Assembly: GCF_026213295.1 (NCBI RefSeq)
Contig: NC_079414.1
Location: 1,630,130-1,694,129, forward strand
Origin: Gadus chalcogrammus
Taxonomy: Eukaryota > Chordata > Actinopteri > Gadiformes > Gadidae
Length of the DNA: 64,000 nucleotides
Reading direction: 5' to 3'
The number at the start of each line of letters is the position of its first letter. Positions within the stretch are counted from its first letter, which is position 1. The notes under the pieces are model-generated. The model did no database searches, was not told the origin of the DNA, and saw only the letters and a program-made list of their open reading frames with translations. A program made the translations under genes and the position numbers. This document shows, in pieces, positions 1 through 10,222 of the stretch.

Positions 1-255
1 TTATTTTTAAGATGATTTGAGAGCTCACTTGCTCCTCCAAGGGCTATCCCAGAGCACATAGCGAAACCGGGAATTTTCAAAAGAACATGGCTGCTTGAAG
101 CGAGGAATATTTTACAGCTATCTACACAACTTTTTATATGTTTATAATGACTCGGTTTGATCTGAAATGTGCTACACGAACGATGCATAGTATTGTAGGT
201 CTTAACTGAAGCTTTCAAACGGTAGTTTTAACGCGTTACTCGCGTTGGATAACGC

Positions 256-453
256 GAACTTTGGCTTTGACTCCCTCAAGAAAATGAACCACGACATGGA
301 GGAGAAAGGGATTGTTGGCGGCGAATGTCTCCCGCTTGAGCCCCGCTGAAGGACCACCGCCGGAGGCGGAGGTGCATAAGCGCTGCCCGGCAAAGATCCC
401 TTTCTCCTCCTTGTCGTGGTTCATGTTCTTGAGGGAGTCAAAGCCAAAGTTCC
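256..453. repeat. Imperfect inverted repeat with ~55-bp arms
   Basis: Bases 256-310 are the reverse complement of 398-453 with only a few mismatches, separated by about 87 bp. The arms share the stretch around GACTCCCTCAAG and its complement CTTGAGGGAGTC. The similar-looking ORFs read on the two strands here are a product of this symmetry, not separate genes. Family not recognised. Confidence 0.85.
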
Positions 454-967
454 TTCCCCCCAATTCATTCTCAACCTTGGCTGAGATAACCCCCAATACG
501 AGTCTCGTTGTAGAAATACCAGAGACGAGAGTCCGACGTGTTATGCGCCATCACACCAACAGCAGAACGGTTATCCAAATAACAAGGAAGTGTACAACAC
601 TTGCGTTACAGTCCTGGAGCTCTATATCTAAATAATATCATATAATACATAGATATCTATATCATATAACATATTGTGTGCGCCTCCAGACGATATTATG
701 AATCACAAACGACTTTGTCGGGTTCCACTTTCACATCAACCTGAAGTCGACTGAACCGCGCGCTGCCTGCGGCCGGCTGCCCGCTGCCGGGCGATGGTGC
801 ATCGCGGCAACCGGCGGCATGTCGCAGTTCATGTACTTCAGCGAGTCAAACCAAAGTTCCTTTCCCCCAATTCCTTCTCAACCATGGCTTAGATAACCCC
901 CACGACAGTCCCGTTGTGGAAATACAAGACACGTCAAAGAACCGACAAGAAACACTTGCGTTACAGT
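412..967. repeat. Diverged direct duplication (412-612 and 821-967)
   Basis: The right arm of the inverted repeat and its flank (GGTTCATG, GAGTCAAA, CCAAAGTTCCTT, AGATAACCCCC, CACTTGCGTTACAG) recur in the same order at 821-967 with substitutions and indels. Between them, 676-720 resembles 47991-48040 (a GTGTGYGCCTCC start followed by ATGAAT), so this is probably a dispersed fish repeat. Nothing coding is recognised in 1-1650. Confidence 0.6.
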
Positions 968-1318
968 GTGTGTATTCACACACACACATGTGGCGCTCGC
1001 ACGGTCGAGTCTCATTGGCGGGCCAACGTCTCTGGGCGGGCCAGGCAGAGTAAGATTCCTGATGACGTCATGAGCACAGACAGAATGATGACGTACCCGA
1101 AACCGAGTGGCGTCTCATTTCATAGGGGAAAGATCTCAGCCCTTGTCCCTTACACTTGCAAGTGCTAGGGTTAAGACAAAGACAAAGACAAAGCAAAAGG
1201 GGCAAGGGGAAGAATCGAGATTCGGCCTTAATCTAGATTGCAAATACTACATTGGCTACCTGACATGAGAGTTGATTTTTAGCAGAAGGATACATCGTTG
1301 AGATTAAACATCTCTCCA

Positions 1319-1400
1319 TGTGACCTGGGCCCTGTTTCCCGATAACGATGGATCCACGCTCGTACGATCATTCTCACAAAGGATCTTGCAAACCATCGTC
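1319..1400. repeat. Possible MITE terminus (GGGCCCTGTTTCC type)
   Basis: The segment starts near GGGCCCTGTTTCCCGATAAC. The reverse complement of 23815-24000 starts with the related GGGCCCCGTTTCCGAAAG. Both look like one terminus of short non-autonomous DNA elements. The partner terminus of this copy was not found. Inferred from the shared ends only. Confidence 0.35.
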
Positions 1401-1656
1401 AATTTCTTTGGTGCGTTTCCCGAACCTCCTCTTAATGTACCGATCAAACGGCACGTCACAAGGCAACCCTCTCACAAGGCAACGCGCGTGCACTGCACTA
1501 ACGACGTTCGTAGGATTGTAACTGCTTGTAAAAGCTTTCATTTATTTGCACGCACTGTCTAGTCTAGAATCTTTGGTGTAAATATTCAACATTCCATTAA
1601 TTCATTATCATTCAAACGCAGAGGCTGGGCATTGACACAGGGCTATTGCTGACCCA

Positions 1657-2054
1657 TATGGAAGCATATATGTAGCAAAATTCAAATGGCAATGCAATTT
1701 GGAATTACATTATGCATTTGACAATTCATTATGCAATTTTATAATGTAATTTGTAAATACGTTATTCAAAGTGTATTTTAACATGCAAAGTGACAATGCA
1801 ATCCTCAATTCAATTTGCAAAAGTTATAACAATACAAATAGAATAACATTTTGTCAAATTCTTTGAGTTCCTTTATACAAATTGAAAAGCTATAGCGCCC
1901 CCTTGATTGCAATCCACTTCGCCACGCTCTGTGTGTTGCGATATTCAAATGACATTTCAATCCGCAAAACGGAATCCAAAGAGGAATCCAAAAAGTCAAT
2001 ATGCAAAGTGGCAAACGTATCAGCCAATCAGCGTCTGGGCGGGAACTACGTCAC
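1657..2054 (+). repeat. Left terminal inverted repeat of the IS3EU-like element
   Basis: About 398 bp, A/T-rich, with many short ATTGCAA/TTGCAT-type words. It is the reverse complement of 3102-3531. ORFs read through either copy are mirror images of each other and are not genes. Confidence 0.85.
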
Positions 2055-2152
2055 TTGCTCGTAATTTCCTTGTTCACTTCTAGTTCGTATGTATGGAAGC
2101 CCGTTTCCGCCACGTAAAAGAAAAAAAATGCAGGTCACAACTCATTATATAT

Positions 2153-2191
2153 ATCTCATTATAATGAGATACTATCTCATTATAATGAGAT
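2153..2191. repeat. Two adjacent perfect 18-bp palindromes
   Basis: ATCTCATTATAATGAGAT occurs at 2153-2170 and again at 2174-2191, three bases apart. Both lie between the left TIR and the first transposase codons of the IS3EU-like element, where a promoter or transposase-binding site could be. No function is shown. Confidence 0.8.
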
Positions 2192-2286
2192 AACTTCTCA
2201 ACAGGACCAGACCAGTCATTGTAGCCTAATTGTAGCTTATCCATAGGTGCTACATATAGCCTATTATTACAGTAGATTAGCTGGAG

Positions 2287-2418
2287 ATGATGAACTCGAT
2301 TATTAAAGATTATTTCAGACGGAGGTATACAAATGCTGAAATTTTGGCTCGATTATCTATGGAGCACAACATAAACATTAGTAAAAGAACTCTAGAAAGA
2401 GTGCTTCATAGAAATCAG
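2287..2418 (+). pseudogene. IS3EU-like transposase, N-terminal piece
   Basis: From ATG at 2287 (or 2290) the frame reads MMNSIIKDYFRRRYTN and continues through ISKRTLERVLHRNQ at about 2418. It looks like the helix-turn-helix N-terminus of an IS3EU-type transposase. After HRNQ the frame enters the reverse complement of the integrase coding region and stops at 2472. The remaining protein is on the opposite strand, so this is a displaced N-terminus. Confidence 0.7.
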
Positions 2419-3051
2419 CCGTACACCACCAGCGTTCAATACGTTGGTTCCCCGTGCTTGGACCTAGAGTGACACAGTCTGGGGAAATGCCGTTTTCACT
2501 GCTGTGAATAAAACTTTGCATTGCGGCAATGTGTGTGTTCTCCGTCCCGCGATCCAATCTCACTTTCAATGGGCGACCATGCTGCATCACTGAATCAATG
2601 AAATACCCCGCTATAAGACGTAGGTCGCTGTTAGTTGAGTGGGTGTTTAGCCAGATCATCTTTGGCGAGAACCCATCAATGCAACCACTGATGCATATCC
2701 CATACGGCTTCAATTTGTCATATCCATCTATGTGCCACACATAATTCGGGCCACGACTGACATAGACTCTACGTCTCAGACGGTGCCGTGCACGGAGATC
2801 CACGCCACCACCATCCATTTGACGCAGCAAGAGACGAACGGTCTCTCTGTCCGTGATGATCCCTGCCATCCAACACTTCTGTTGCATCCACCTGTAGCCA
2901 TGTTGTTGGCCAGAGGACTGTAATTGGCGATGTATGAAATCGGCTACTTCTCCGATGTCCGCCTTATTGCGTCTTCGCCACAGCTGATTCCTATGAAGCA
3001 CTCTTTCTAGAGTTCTTTTACTAATGTTTATGTTGTGCTCCATAGATAATC
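2350..3051. repeat. 69-bp inverted arms flanking the transposase body
   Basis: 2350-2419 and 2983-3051 are inverted copies of each other with about one mismatch. Both encode the same helix-turn-helix stretch. The intervening 563 bp hold the integrase core. Recombination between the arms would flip the core. Confidence 0.85.
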
Positions 3052-3060
3052 GAAATTCCC
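2433..3060 (-). pseudogene. IS3EU-like transposase, integrase-core body (inverted)
   Basis: On the minus strand an open frame of about 200 codons starts with a second copy of the ISKRTLERVLHRNQ segment. It continues through LWRRRNKADIGEV, then an rve-type integrase core: YVWHIDGYDKLKPYG carries the first Asp, VRLDRGTENTH the second, and TGNQRIERWW has the Glu region. The protein then derails at the junction with the plus-strand N-terminus, so the C-terminal portion is missing. There is no in-frame ATG at the proper N-terminus on this strand. IS3EU transposases cut and join DNA with a DDE core. The gene is broken by inversion and truncation. Confidence 0.75.
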
Positions 3061-3101
3061 CTCCCACCCCCCACACATAAAACAGTCAGACACAATAGAA
3101 A

Positions 3102-3531
3102 GTGAAGTAGTTCCCGCCCAGACGCTGATTGGCTGATACGTTTGCCACTTTGCATATTGACTTTTTGGATTCCTCTTTGGATTCCTCTTTGGATTCCGTT
3201 TTGCGGATTGAAATGTCATTTGAATATCGCAACACACGGAGCGTGGCGAAGTGGATTGCAATCACGGGGACGCTATAGCTTTTCAATTTGAATAAAGGAA
3301 CTCAAAATAATTTGACAAAATGTTATTCTATTTGTATTGTTGTAACTTTTGCAAATTTAATTGAGGATTGCATTGTCACTTTGCATATTAAAATACAGTT
3401 TGAATAACGTATTTACAAATTACATTATGAAATTGCATAATGCATTGTCAATTGCATAACGTAATTACTTATTGAATTGCAAATTGCAAATTGCATTGCC
3501 ATTTGAATTTTGCTACATATATGCTTCCATA
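3102..3531 (-). repeat. Right terminal inverted repeat of the IS3EU-like element
   Basis: Reverse complement of the left TIR, about 430 bp. It is slightly longer because of a tandem expansion of a GGATTCCTCTTT word near 3168-3200. It ends TATGCTTCCATA directly before the target duplicate GACCCA. Confidence 0.85.
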
Positions 3532-3583
3532 GACCCAATCAGAAGAGTTTGGTCTAGCCCGTATTGTTGGGCAGGATGATGCA

Positions 3584-3825
3584 TAGGCCTTTTTACACTG
3601 CCAAGCCGGTTCGGTCGCAGCTTGGCACGCCCAGCGATTTCACCGTCTTATCTCAAGTTTCCTGTGTAAAATCGAGGGGGTCAATCCCCCCGTTCGTCAT
3701 GAAGCGGGCTTTCTTGGCGGGGCTGCGCACGGAGTCTAGACCTCTTTAGAATAATTTGCATTCTCCCGAATGTATTTATTTTTTGATGAATGAAGACACC
3801 CGCATGCAAGAATTAGTTCACGTCA
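3584..3825. repeat. Dispersed repeat, copy A (family unknown)
   Basis: Same orientation and about 80% similar by eye to 23559-23812. Shared words include GGTTCGGTC, CAGCTTGGCACGCCC, TTATCTCAAGTTTCCTGTGT, CGGAGTCT, GACCTCTTTAGAATAATTTG and GAATGAAGACACCCGCATGC. There is no coding signal. Possibly a SINE or MITE; ends and target duplicates could not be fixed. Confidence 0.75.
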
Positions 3826-3929
3826 GAGTGTAGGCTACAAACGCGATTAACTATTTACAAGAGCAAAAACGGCAACATATTCTTTATTTTGAAAAAATAA
3901 AGAATATTGCACTTGTTTTTTATCCCGAC

Positions 3930-4074
3930 AAAAGCCTCGTAAGGAAAGTTCCGCTGCGTCTCTCTGGTAGATCGCACCATCTTTCAAGGTCTTTGTTTAA
4001 TGTGACTGCATAACCTTCTCTCACAGGATCAGCAACTCGCAGATTTCACTGTCTCTCCAGTAAGAAATGCTCAT
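3930..4074 (-). pseudogene. Myb/SANT-like DNA-binding domain remnant (PIF/Harbinger type)
   Basis: On the minus strand from ATG at 4074 the frame gives WRDSEICELL, then in-frame stops, then TKTLKDGAIYQRDAAE. It matches the better-kept plus-strand copy at 10052 in the same order. Such Myb/SANT-like domains are typical of the second protein of PIF/Harbinger transposons, which helps the nuclease reach its target. The two copies also share flanking sequence (AGCACAGCAACACCTCTA and a C-tract), so they come from one dispersed element. Two internal stops show it is dead. Confidence 0.5.
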
Positions 4075-4740
4075 GATGACAGCACAGCAACACCTCTATC
4101 CAAGCCCCCCCCCCCCCCACCCCCGAAACCGCGGAGCCGTTGCATTTACATCAGAATCAGAATAAACCGCAAATGTGTGTAGGTTCCGGGAGGGTAAATC
4201 GGGGTGCTAGCTCAAACAGGCAATTTACCTCAGGTAGTGTAAATGCCGCGAAAAAAAGGCGTACATACGACGGCATATTTGGCTGTGTAAAAACGCCTTA
4301 TGATGGTACTGGTAATGTAAACAGGAAAGGGTGCAGCGTTCAGGTACGCATCGCAGCACATTTTCCCGCAGCAGTCTATGTTCACTGCAGAAACCACGCT
4401 CTCAGTTTGGTGATTGTGCACAGTCTGTCAGGGATGTTTGTAACTGTCTAGACACGGCCCAATAAATATTGAACTTCATCACAGCCTCACCGAAGCGCCT
4501 ACAGTGCTTTAGGCAAGGCAAAGCAAGGCAAGGCAACTTTATTTATAGAGCACTTTTCATACACAAGGCAGACTCAAAGTGCTTCACATATAAACATTGT
4601 CATACAATTAAATACAATAATAGGTAAGTAAAAGAAAAACATATGCACAAAATAGAAAGTTAAAAAGGCATTTTAGTATTAAAATAGAAAATAAAGGCAA
4701 AGTTAAAAAAGCTTTTTAGAAAGTGCAATGTATTTAAGAT

Positions 4741-6308
4741 TTAGCAGAAAGCTATAGCAAACATAAAAGTCTTCAGTCTTGTTTTAAAGGTGCTCAGAGT
4801 TGGGGCAAGTCTTAAATCCTCTGGGAGTTTATTCCAGCTATTTGTTGCGTAGTAACTAAATCCTGCTTTCCCATGTTTTGTGTTTACTCTGGAGATAATT
4901 AACAGATTGGTCTCAGAGCTTCTTAGTGGTCTAAAAGGCTGATGTAGTGGAAGCATATCAGTTAAATATTTTGGGCCTAAACCATGTAGGGATTTATAGG
5001 TAAGCAACATGATTTTAAAATCAATTCTCTGACCTACAGGAAGCCAATGTAACGATTTCAGAATTGGTGTAATATGATCAAATTTTTTGGTCTTTGTTAG
5101 AACTCTAGCAGCAGCATTCTGAACAAGCTGAAGCTTCCTCAGAGTTTGTTTTGGGAGACCTGTAAGGAGACCATTGCAGTAATCAAGCTTACTAGTGATA
5201 AAGGCATGTACAAGTTTTTGTAAGTCTTCGGTGGACATGAGCCCTCTAAATATTATCACTTAAGGTGATAATATGCCGATTTTGTAACTGATTTGATGTG
5301 ACTGTCAAAATGTAAATCTGAATCCATGATAACCCCTAGATTTCTGACTTTGATTGAGGTTTTCAGGGACAGAGAGTGAAGGTGTTGGGTTACTTTAAGC
5401 CTTTCCGTTTTAGAACCAAATACAATTATCTCTGTTTTGTCCTCATTTAGTTGAAGGAAATGTCGGCACATCCATTCCTTCACTTGTTCAATGCACTGGC
5501 ACAGCAGATCTATGGGCCGATAGTCATTTGGTGATAGCGATACATCGATTTGCGTGTCATCAGCATAGCAATGATGGTCAATATTGTTATTTTGCATGAT
5601 TTGCCCTAGTGGGAGCATGTAGATGTTGAATAAAGAGGGTCCTAAGATCGAACCTTGTGGGACTCCACATGTCACGTTGGTTGATTCTGATACAAAGTCG
5701 CCAATGGAAACAAAGTAGTTCCTATTTTGTAGGTAGGACCTGAACCAATTTAAGACAGTGCCTGAAAGCCCCACCCAGTTTTCTAACCTTTCCAGAAGTA
5801 ATGTATGGTCTAAAGTGTCGAATGCAGCACTGAGGTCAAGTAGCATTAGTATTGAGGTTTTGCCAGAGTCTGTGTTAAGACGGATGTCGTTTACAACTTT
5901 AATAAGGGCGGTCTCAGTGCTGTGCAGGGGTCGAAATCCTGATTGGAAGGTGTCATAGCAACCAGTTGATGCCAGGAAGTGATTAAGATGCTGGAGGACA
6001 ACTTTCTGAATGATTTTACTTATGAAGGGTAGATTTGATATTGGTCTGTAGTTGTTAATAATAGAGGCATCTAGGCTCCGCTTTTTTAAAAGGGGTTTAA
6101 TAACTGCAGTTTTCAAAGCTTTTGGGAAATTGCCTGACTGGAGAGAGTTGTTAACTATCTGCAATATGTCTACTGCTAGGCAGTCGAAAACATTCTTAAA
6201 GAGGTTGGTAGGTATAGTATCAAGGCAACAGGTGGATGGCTTTAGTTGTGTCACAGTTTCCACAAGATTTTGAGAGTCTATAACATTAAAGCATGCCATC
6301 CTTGCCAC
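4741..6308 (-). pseudogene. L2 LINE reverse transcriptase and C-terminus
   Basis: Minus-strand frame 6308-5256 holds the reverse transcriptase: NNYRPISNLPFISKI, FQSGFRPLHSTETAL, LLDLSAAFDTLDH (first catalytic Asp), TCGVPQGSILGP and the HCYADDTQI box (YADD) with the two metal-binding Asp. The frame 5259-4741 gives the C-terminal region with YCNGLLTGLP, VQNAAARVLT and HWLPVGQRI. They are separated by a stop near 5256. The motif set is the standard one for fish L2 elements. It acts in target-primed reverse transcription. The core motifs are intact but the protein is split. Confidence 0.85.
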
Positions 6309-6562
6309 GTAATTTTTGCATGAACAGGGTGGTAGTCCAACATTTTTGTTTGAAGTGGAGATATTGATGGCGCGTCTGATACCTTCAATTTTATCAATAT
6401 AAAAAGCTGCAAACTCATTGCATTTCTGCGTGGAATGGAGATCAGGTGGAATTTCTGTTGGGGGGTTGGTCAGTCTGTCAACAGTTGCAAATAGGGTTTT
6501 TGCATTATTAGTGTTGGTTTTAATGATATTGGAGAAAAATGTTTCTCTGGCATTTTTTAAGT

Positions 6563-7483
6563 CTAAATTGTAGGCAAGGAGGCTCTCTTTATAGATATCA
6601 TGGTGAATATGAAGTTTTGCTGTACAGAAGCAGCTTTTCTCCAGGGTGCCTTTTGCTTTCCAGAAATCGTTTTAACCTTATAAGGTGCAATGACATCCAT
6701 GACTTTCAAAATTTTCAAATTAAAGTTTTCTACAAGATCATCAGCAGAACATTGGTTTAGAGGTGGTAGCAAGGAGATGGCCTTTTTAAAAAGTACATTA
6801 GAATCTTCATTGATATACCGTTTTTTGACAGTGTTTGATTTTGTCTGTATGTCGGGAATAAAAGATATGTTAAAGAAAACACAAAAGTGGTCAGACAAGG
6901 AAGGATCAGTCACAGAGAGATCAGAAACATTGAGTCCCTTGTGATAACCAGGTCTAGAGTGTGCCCCTTACAATGAGTAGCCTCTTTCACATGTTGAGAC
7001 AGTTCATATGTGTCCAAAATGGCAAAAAGTTTCTTTGCACACAAATCATCAGTATGAAAATTGAAGTCACCAGTTATAACTAGACAGTCAAATTCTGTGG
7101 AGATGCTAGACAATAATTCTGTGAAGTCATCGAAAAAATTTGCAGAATATGTGGGTGGCCTGTAAATAATTAATAGGAGAACTCTGGGGGAGCATTTCAA
7201 TACAGCACTTAAGGTATTCGAACGATGGAAAATCACCAAATAACATCTGTTTCCCCTGAAATACATTTTTAAATATAGCAGCAACCCCTCCACCTCTTTT
7301 TCCAGATCTACATGCATCAAAAAAGTTATAGTTGGGAGGAGCTGTCTCTATCAGAACGGTTGCACTGTTAATTTGTTCCAGCCATGTTTCAGTTAAAAAC
7401 ATAAAATCCAGTTTAGAAGTGGTAATAAAATCATTAACTAAAAATGATTTGTTATTAAGAGACCTCACATTAAGTAGAGCCAT
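6563..7483 (-). pseudogene. L2 LINE endonuclease domain, frameshifted
   Basis: Three overlapping minus-strand frames (7483-7127, 7320-6910, 6913-6563) together give an apurinic/apyrimidinic-type endonuclease. It starts at [13 protein letters not shown], followed by LTETWLE, GKRGGGVA, IYRPP, the GDFNFH motif and SDHFCVFF with the catalytic Asp-His near the end. In L2 LINEs this domain nicks target DNA to prime reverse transcription. At least two frameshifts separate the pieces, so no functional product is expected. The reverse transcriptase follows downstream (lower coordinates) after a linker at 6308-6563. Confidence 0.75.
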
Positions 7484-7514
7484 CCTCTACTTCCTTTTTA
7501 GCAGCGAAATGCAC

Positions 7515-7522
7515 CGTGTGCG

Positions 7523-7555
<33 letters not shown>

Positions 7556-7641
7556 CTGTGTCTGTGTGTCTGTGCGTGCGTGTGTGTGTGCTTGTGTGTG
7601 CTTGTGTGTGTGTCTGTGCGTGCGTGTGTGTGTGTGTGTGT
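7515..7641. repeat. (TG)n microsatellite, interrupted
   Basis: About 125 bp of TG repeats with occasional TC, TGCG and CTTG interruptions, immediately beyond the 5' end of the L2 copy. Long Val/Cys-rich reading frames across it are artefacts. Confidence 0.95.
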
Positions 7642-7901
7642 ATAACACGCTATTTTATGTTGAAATGCGACGTAATCCAGTGTTCACGAAACGTACACTG
7701 TCAACGTAGGTATGCTTTTGGCGACTGGGTTGGCTCTCAGATATACGTGTTTCTAACAAGATGATATCATTAAAAGTTACATAAAGTAACAGTTTAATAA
7801 CACAAACGCAGGAAGCACGTGAGCTGCTAGTTTAGCGAAAGCAACCTGACGTCGTTGAAACATGCGAGCGAGCCGATCAAATCCTAATAACTATAAAACT
7901 A

Positions 7902-8175
7902 AAGATCAGACACAATCACTGACTGAAGATTATGCAAGTAAAAAGTATATTTCTCGCTAGAAATGTTATTAGAAACACGTTTAACGGTGAATCGGTCCTA
8001 AAATATTGCATTTCCCATTCAGATAATAAAGATTAATAAAGATCATACACATTCACTGACTGAAGATTATGTAAGGAAAATGTACATTTCTCGCTAGAAA
8101 TGTCATTAGAAACGCGTTAAATGGTGTATCTGTCCTAAAATATTGCATTTCCCATTCAGATAATAAAGATTAATA
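7902..8175. repeat. Tandem duplication, ~137-bp unit, two copies
   Basis: Each unit carries CACTGACTGAAGATTATG, TTTCTCGCTAGAAATGT, CCTAAAATATTGCATTTC and CCATTCAGATAATAAAGATT. The copies are about 90% similar by eye. No coding capacity. Confidence 0.85.
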
Positions 8176-8436
8176 TAAGCTACGCCGTGTTTCGGAGCCG
8201 CGGGGGATTCTGGGAATTGGGGTTCTCAGTTGACAAATGGGGCTTTTGTTAACTTGTTTTGTTGTTAGGATTAAGTGGGGTTAATGGGTTCGGGATGTTA
8301 TGTGGTTGTGTGTTGTTCTATTAACATTGTTCGTGTGTTCATTATTGTCGACACCGTCACCGAGAGTGACCTGACCATCGTTTCGTGCAGCTGTTCCGTG
8401 TTGAAGTATCGTTCAATAAAAACCAACTCTCGTTGT

Positions 8437-8650
8437 CGAGCGTTCAATACAAACCAACTCTCGTTGTCGAGCGTGCCCCCCCCCTACAAACGTGTCTCCC
8501 CCCCCCTCAACAAACGTGTCCCCCCCCCCCCCCTTCAACTAACGTGTTTCGTGTCTCCCCCCCCCTCAACAAACGTGTCTCCCCCCCCCCCCCCTCCCCG
8601 GTCAACAACAGTCTCCCACCCCCCCCCCTAAACAATCGTGTCCACAATTT
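8437..8650. repeat. C-rich minisatellite
   Basis: A 33-bp duplication (AACCAACTCTCGTTGTCGAG words) leads into about six irregular units made of 7-13 C followed by TCAACAAACGTGT-like words. On the G strand the runs could form G-quadruplexes. The proline-rich frames across it are not genes. Confidence 0.85.
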
Positions 8651-8819
8651 GCCGCGAAAGCCGTGAAACCCAAACCCCGAAACCCGCCTCCACAGCGGCA
8701 CACGTGGATACTGTAGGTATAACACGCTATTTTTTACGTTGAAATGCTACGTATCCAGTGTTCATGGAAACGTACACAGTGGACGTTTTTTCTTGGCGAC
8801 TGGGTTGAGGGACCATGGC

Positions 8820-9940
8820 TTGGGTTCTGTTTTCACACAGGAACATGAACATGTTATTACACTAGCTACGAGAAGACTTTAATGTACCAGCACTGGCCAA
8901 GATGAGGCCAATCTAAGATGGTAGATGATGCTGTTGGCTTGGTTATCAGTGCCATATTGGAAGAACATAATTTCCTTAATGGCTGCCTGTGCTGGACTGA
9001 AGAGGCCAACCGCTACCGCTGATTTTGTGGTTGTAGCACCTCTAATAACATTTCTGTTTCCCCTTCCAAAACAACATATTTGTACGAGTTTGTACAATTA
9101 ATGTTTCTTTGAAGGAAATCCAAACACATACACAGTGATCAAGTACAATTTTAGGAGCGTTTGTTCTTCCAGTGTCAATAGTTAGAGGGTTGCAGACACA
9201 TTCACCCATTCAGGTTTGTTTTCCAGTTTGAGTATTAACGCATACTCACACATCTATGGTTTCAGCATCACGATCGGTCGAAGCCAAGCAGTGGGAAGCA
9301 AAACAAAGTGAGACGCCCCCCCCCCCACCTTTGAAATTACAACTTTGGAAACAGAGTACTGACTGTGTGTATATCAGGCACGGCATTATGGGTGGGGCTG
9401 ACGGACCTAAGAACACCCCCTGTTCAACAGGCCCACCTAAAAACTTCAAAAAAATAAAAATAAAGGCTAATATATTTTAATCATTATTATCATTACTTTT
9501 TTTTAAAGGCTTCTGAAATGCTTTATTGCAATGCAGCAAACTTTGTTCATGTTGATGCTTGATCCGATTTGCGTTACAGGGCTGTTCATCTTCGTGGATG
9601 ACCGTGAATTGCCGGTAGGCTATTGTATTAGTTATTATCTCGTAGTCTCCTACATTTGAATGCATCTTCTTTGTATAATAAGCCAAGCTCAGTGTGTTGC
9701 TAATGAAATCGAAATATTGTTAAAAACTTAAAATAATTAAACAGAATTATGAAATAGTCGGCCTCATGTTATACGAATATAACTAAACTATTTTGGAAAT
9801 ATTCGTTTCCTGACCACTTTTACAGTCTCTAGGCCTTAAATTCATAGAGTGACACGCTAAAGCACAGCCAGATATGGTGCGTAATGGAGATTTCAAAGCG
9901 CTCTTCTTTGGTCAGAACCAAGAGACGTTTTTACACTCCC
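8820..9940. other. No gene recognised
   Basis: About 1.1 kb with short open frames on both strands but no recognisable domain, splice pattern or repeat end. A short C-tract sits at 9317-9330. Nothing further can be supported here. Confidence 0.5.
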
Positions 9941-10051
9941 GGACCTACACACTGGCGGTTTCTTTTTTATGTAAATTCGATTAGAGGGGGGGGGGGTCTT
10001 GGTAGAGGTGTTGCTGTGTTGTCTCTACAACAGAGACAATAACGCAGCGAT

Positions 10052-10222
10052 ATGAGCAGTTCTAACTGGAGAGACTGTGAATTCCGCGAGCTGCTGACTA
10101 TCATGGGAGAGAAGGTGATGCAGTCGCATTTAACAAAGACATTGAAAGATGGTGCGATTTACATGAAAGCCGCAGAAGAACATTCCTATGCACGAAACTT
10201 TTTACAATGCAGCAAAATATTT
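10052..10222 (+). pseudogene. Myb/SANT-like domain fragment (PIF/Harbinger type)
   Basis: From ATG at 10052 the frame reads SSSNWRDCEFRELLTIM, then LTKTLKDGAIYMKAAEE, then ARNFLQCSKIFKEHQAI. The tryptophan-rich start and the spacing resemble the Myb/SANT-like DNA-binding proteins of PIF/Harbinger transposons. The frame then runs out into an unrelated tail and stops at 10279. An inverted, more damaged copy lies at 3930-4074, sharing the flank GGTGTTGCTGTG. No Harbinger nuclease lies nearby. It is probably the N-terminal relic of a transposon protein. Confidence 0.55.

Larger units (their letters stand above)
1657..3531. mobile_element. IS3EU-like DNA transposon, complete ends, 6-bp TSD
   Basis: The element begins TATGGAAGCATATATG and ends with the inverse. 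It is flanked on both sides by the perfect 6-bp direct repeat GACCCA (1651-1656 and 3532-3537). The two long terminal inverted repeats (1657-2054 and 3102-3531) are close but differ by indels; for example, the right one has an extra GGATTCCTCTTT unit. TAT ends, a 6-bp duplication and an IS3/retrovirus-like integrase core inside fit the IS3EU superfamily. The internal gene is scrambled (see the two transposase entries), so this copy cannot be autonomous as it stands. Confidence 0.8.
4511..7495 (-). mobile_element. L2-clade LINE, nearly full ORF2, decayed
   Basis: Minus-strand LINE running from the endonuclease N-terminus (about 7483) to a 3' tail at about 4511. The tail reads, on the minus strand, GAAGCACTTTGAGTCTGCC and later ATAAATAAAGTTGCC. 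It ends in short GCCTTGC-type repeats, a pattern common to L2 3' ends. No target duplication was recognised. The coding region carries several frameshifts. Confidence 0.8.
7641..8815. repeat. ~95-bp direct repeats at 7641-7740 and 8717-8815
   Basis: Both copies start TATAACACGCTATTTT, continue through TCCAGTGTTCA and AAACGTACAC, and end TTGGCGACTGGGTTG. They bracket about 1 kb of other tandem and C-rich repeats and may mark the ends of one composite element or a duplication. Confidence 0.75.

Noticed and set aside
3590..3625. tRNA-like B-box (GGTTCGGTC) in a stem
   Set aside because: No cloverleaf or A box could be drawn; kept only as part of an unknown repeat.
7332..7764. Two plus-strand ORFs rich in Val and Cys
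   Set aside because: They are the (TG)n microsatellite read in frame.
8275..8725. Proline-rich and glycine-rich ORFs on both strands
   Set aside because: By-products of the C-rich minisatellite; no stable domain or start context.
8879..9097. 73-codon minus ORF with LFSPAQAAIKEIMFFQYG
   Set aside because: No recognised domain, no flanking splice sites of quality; may be chance.
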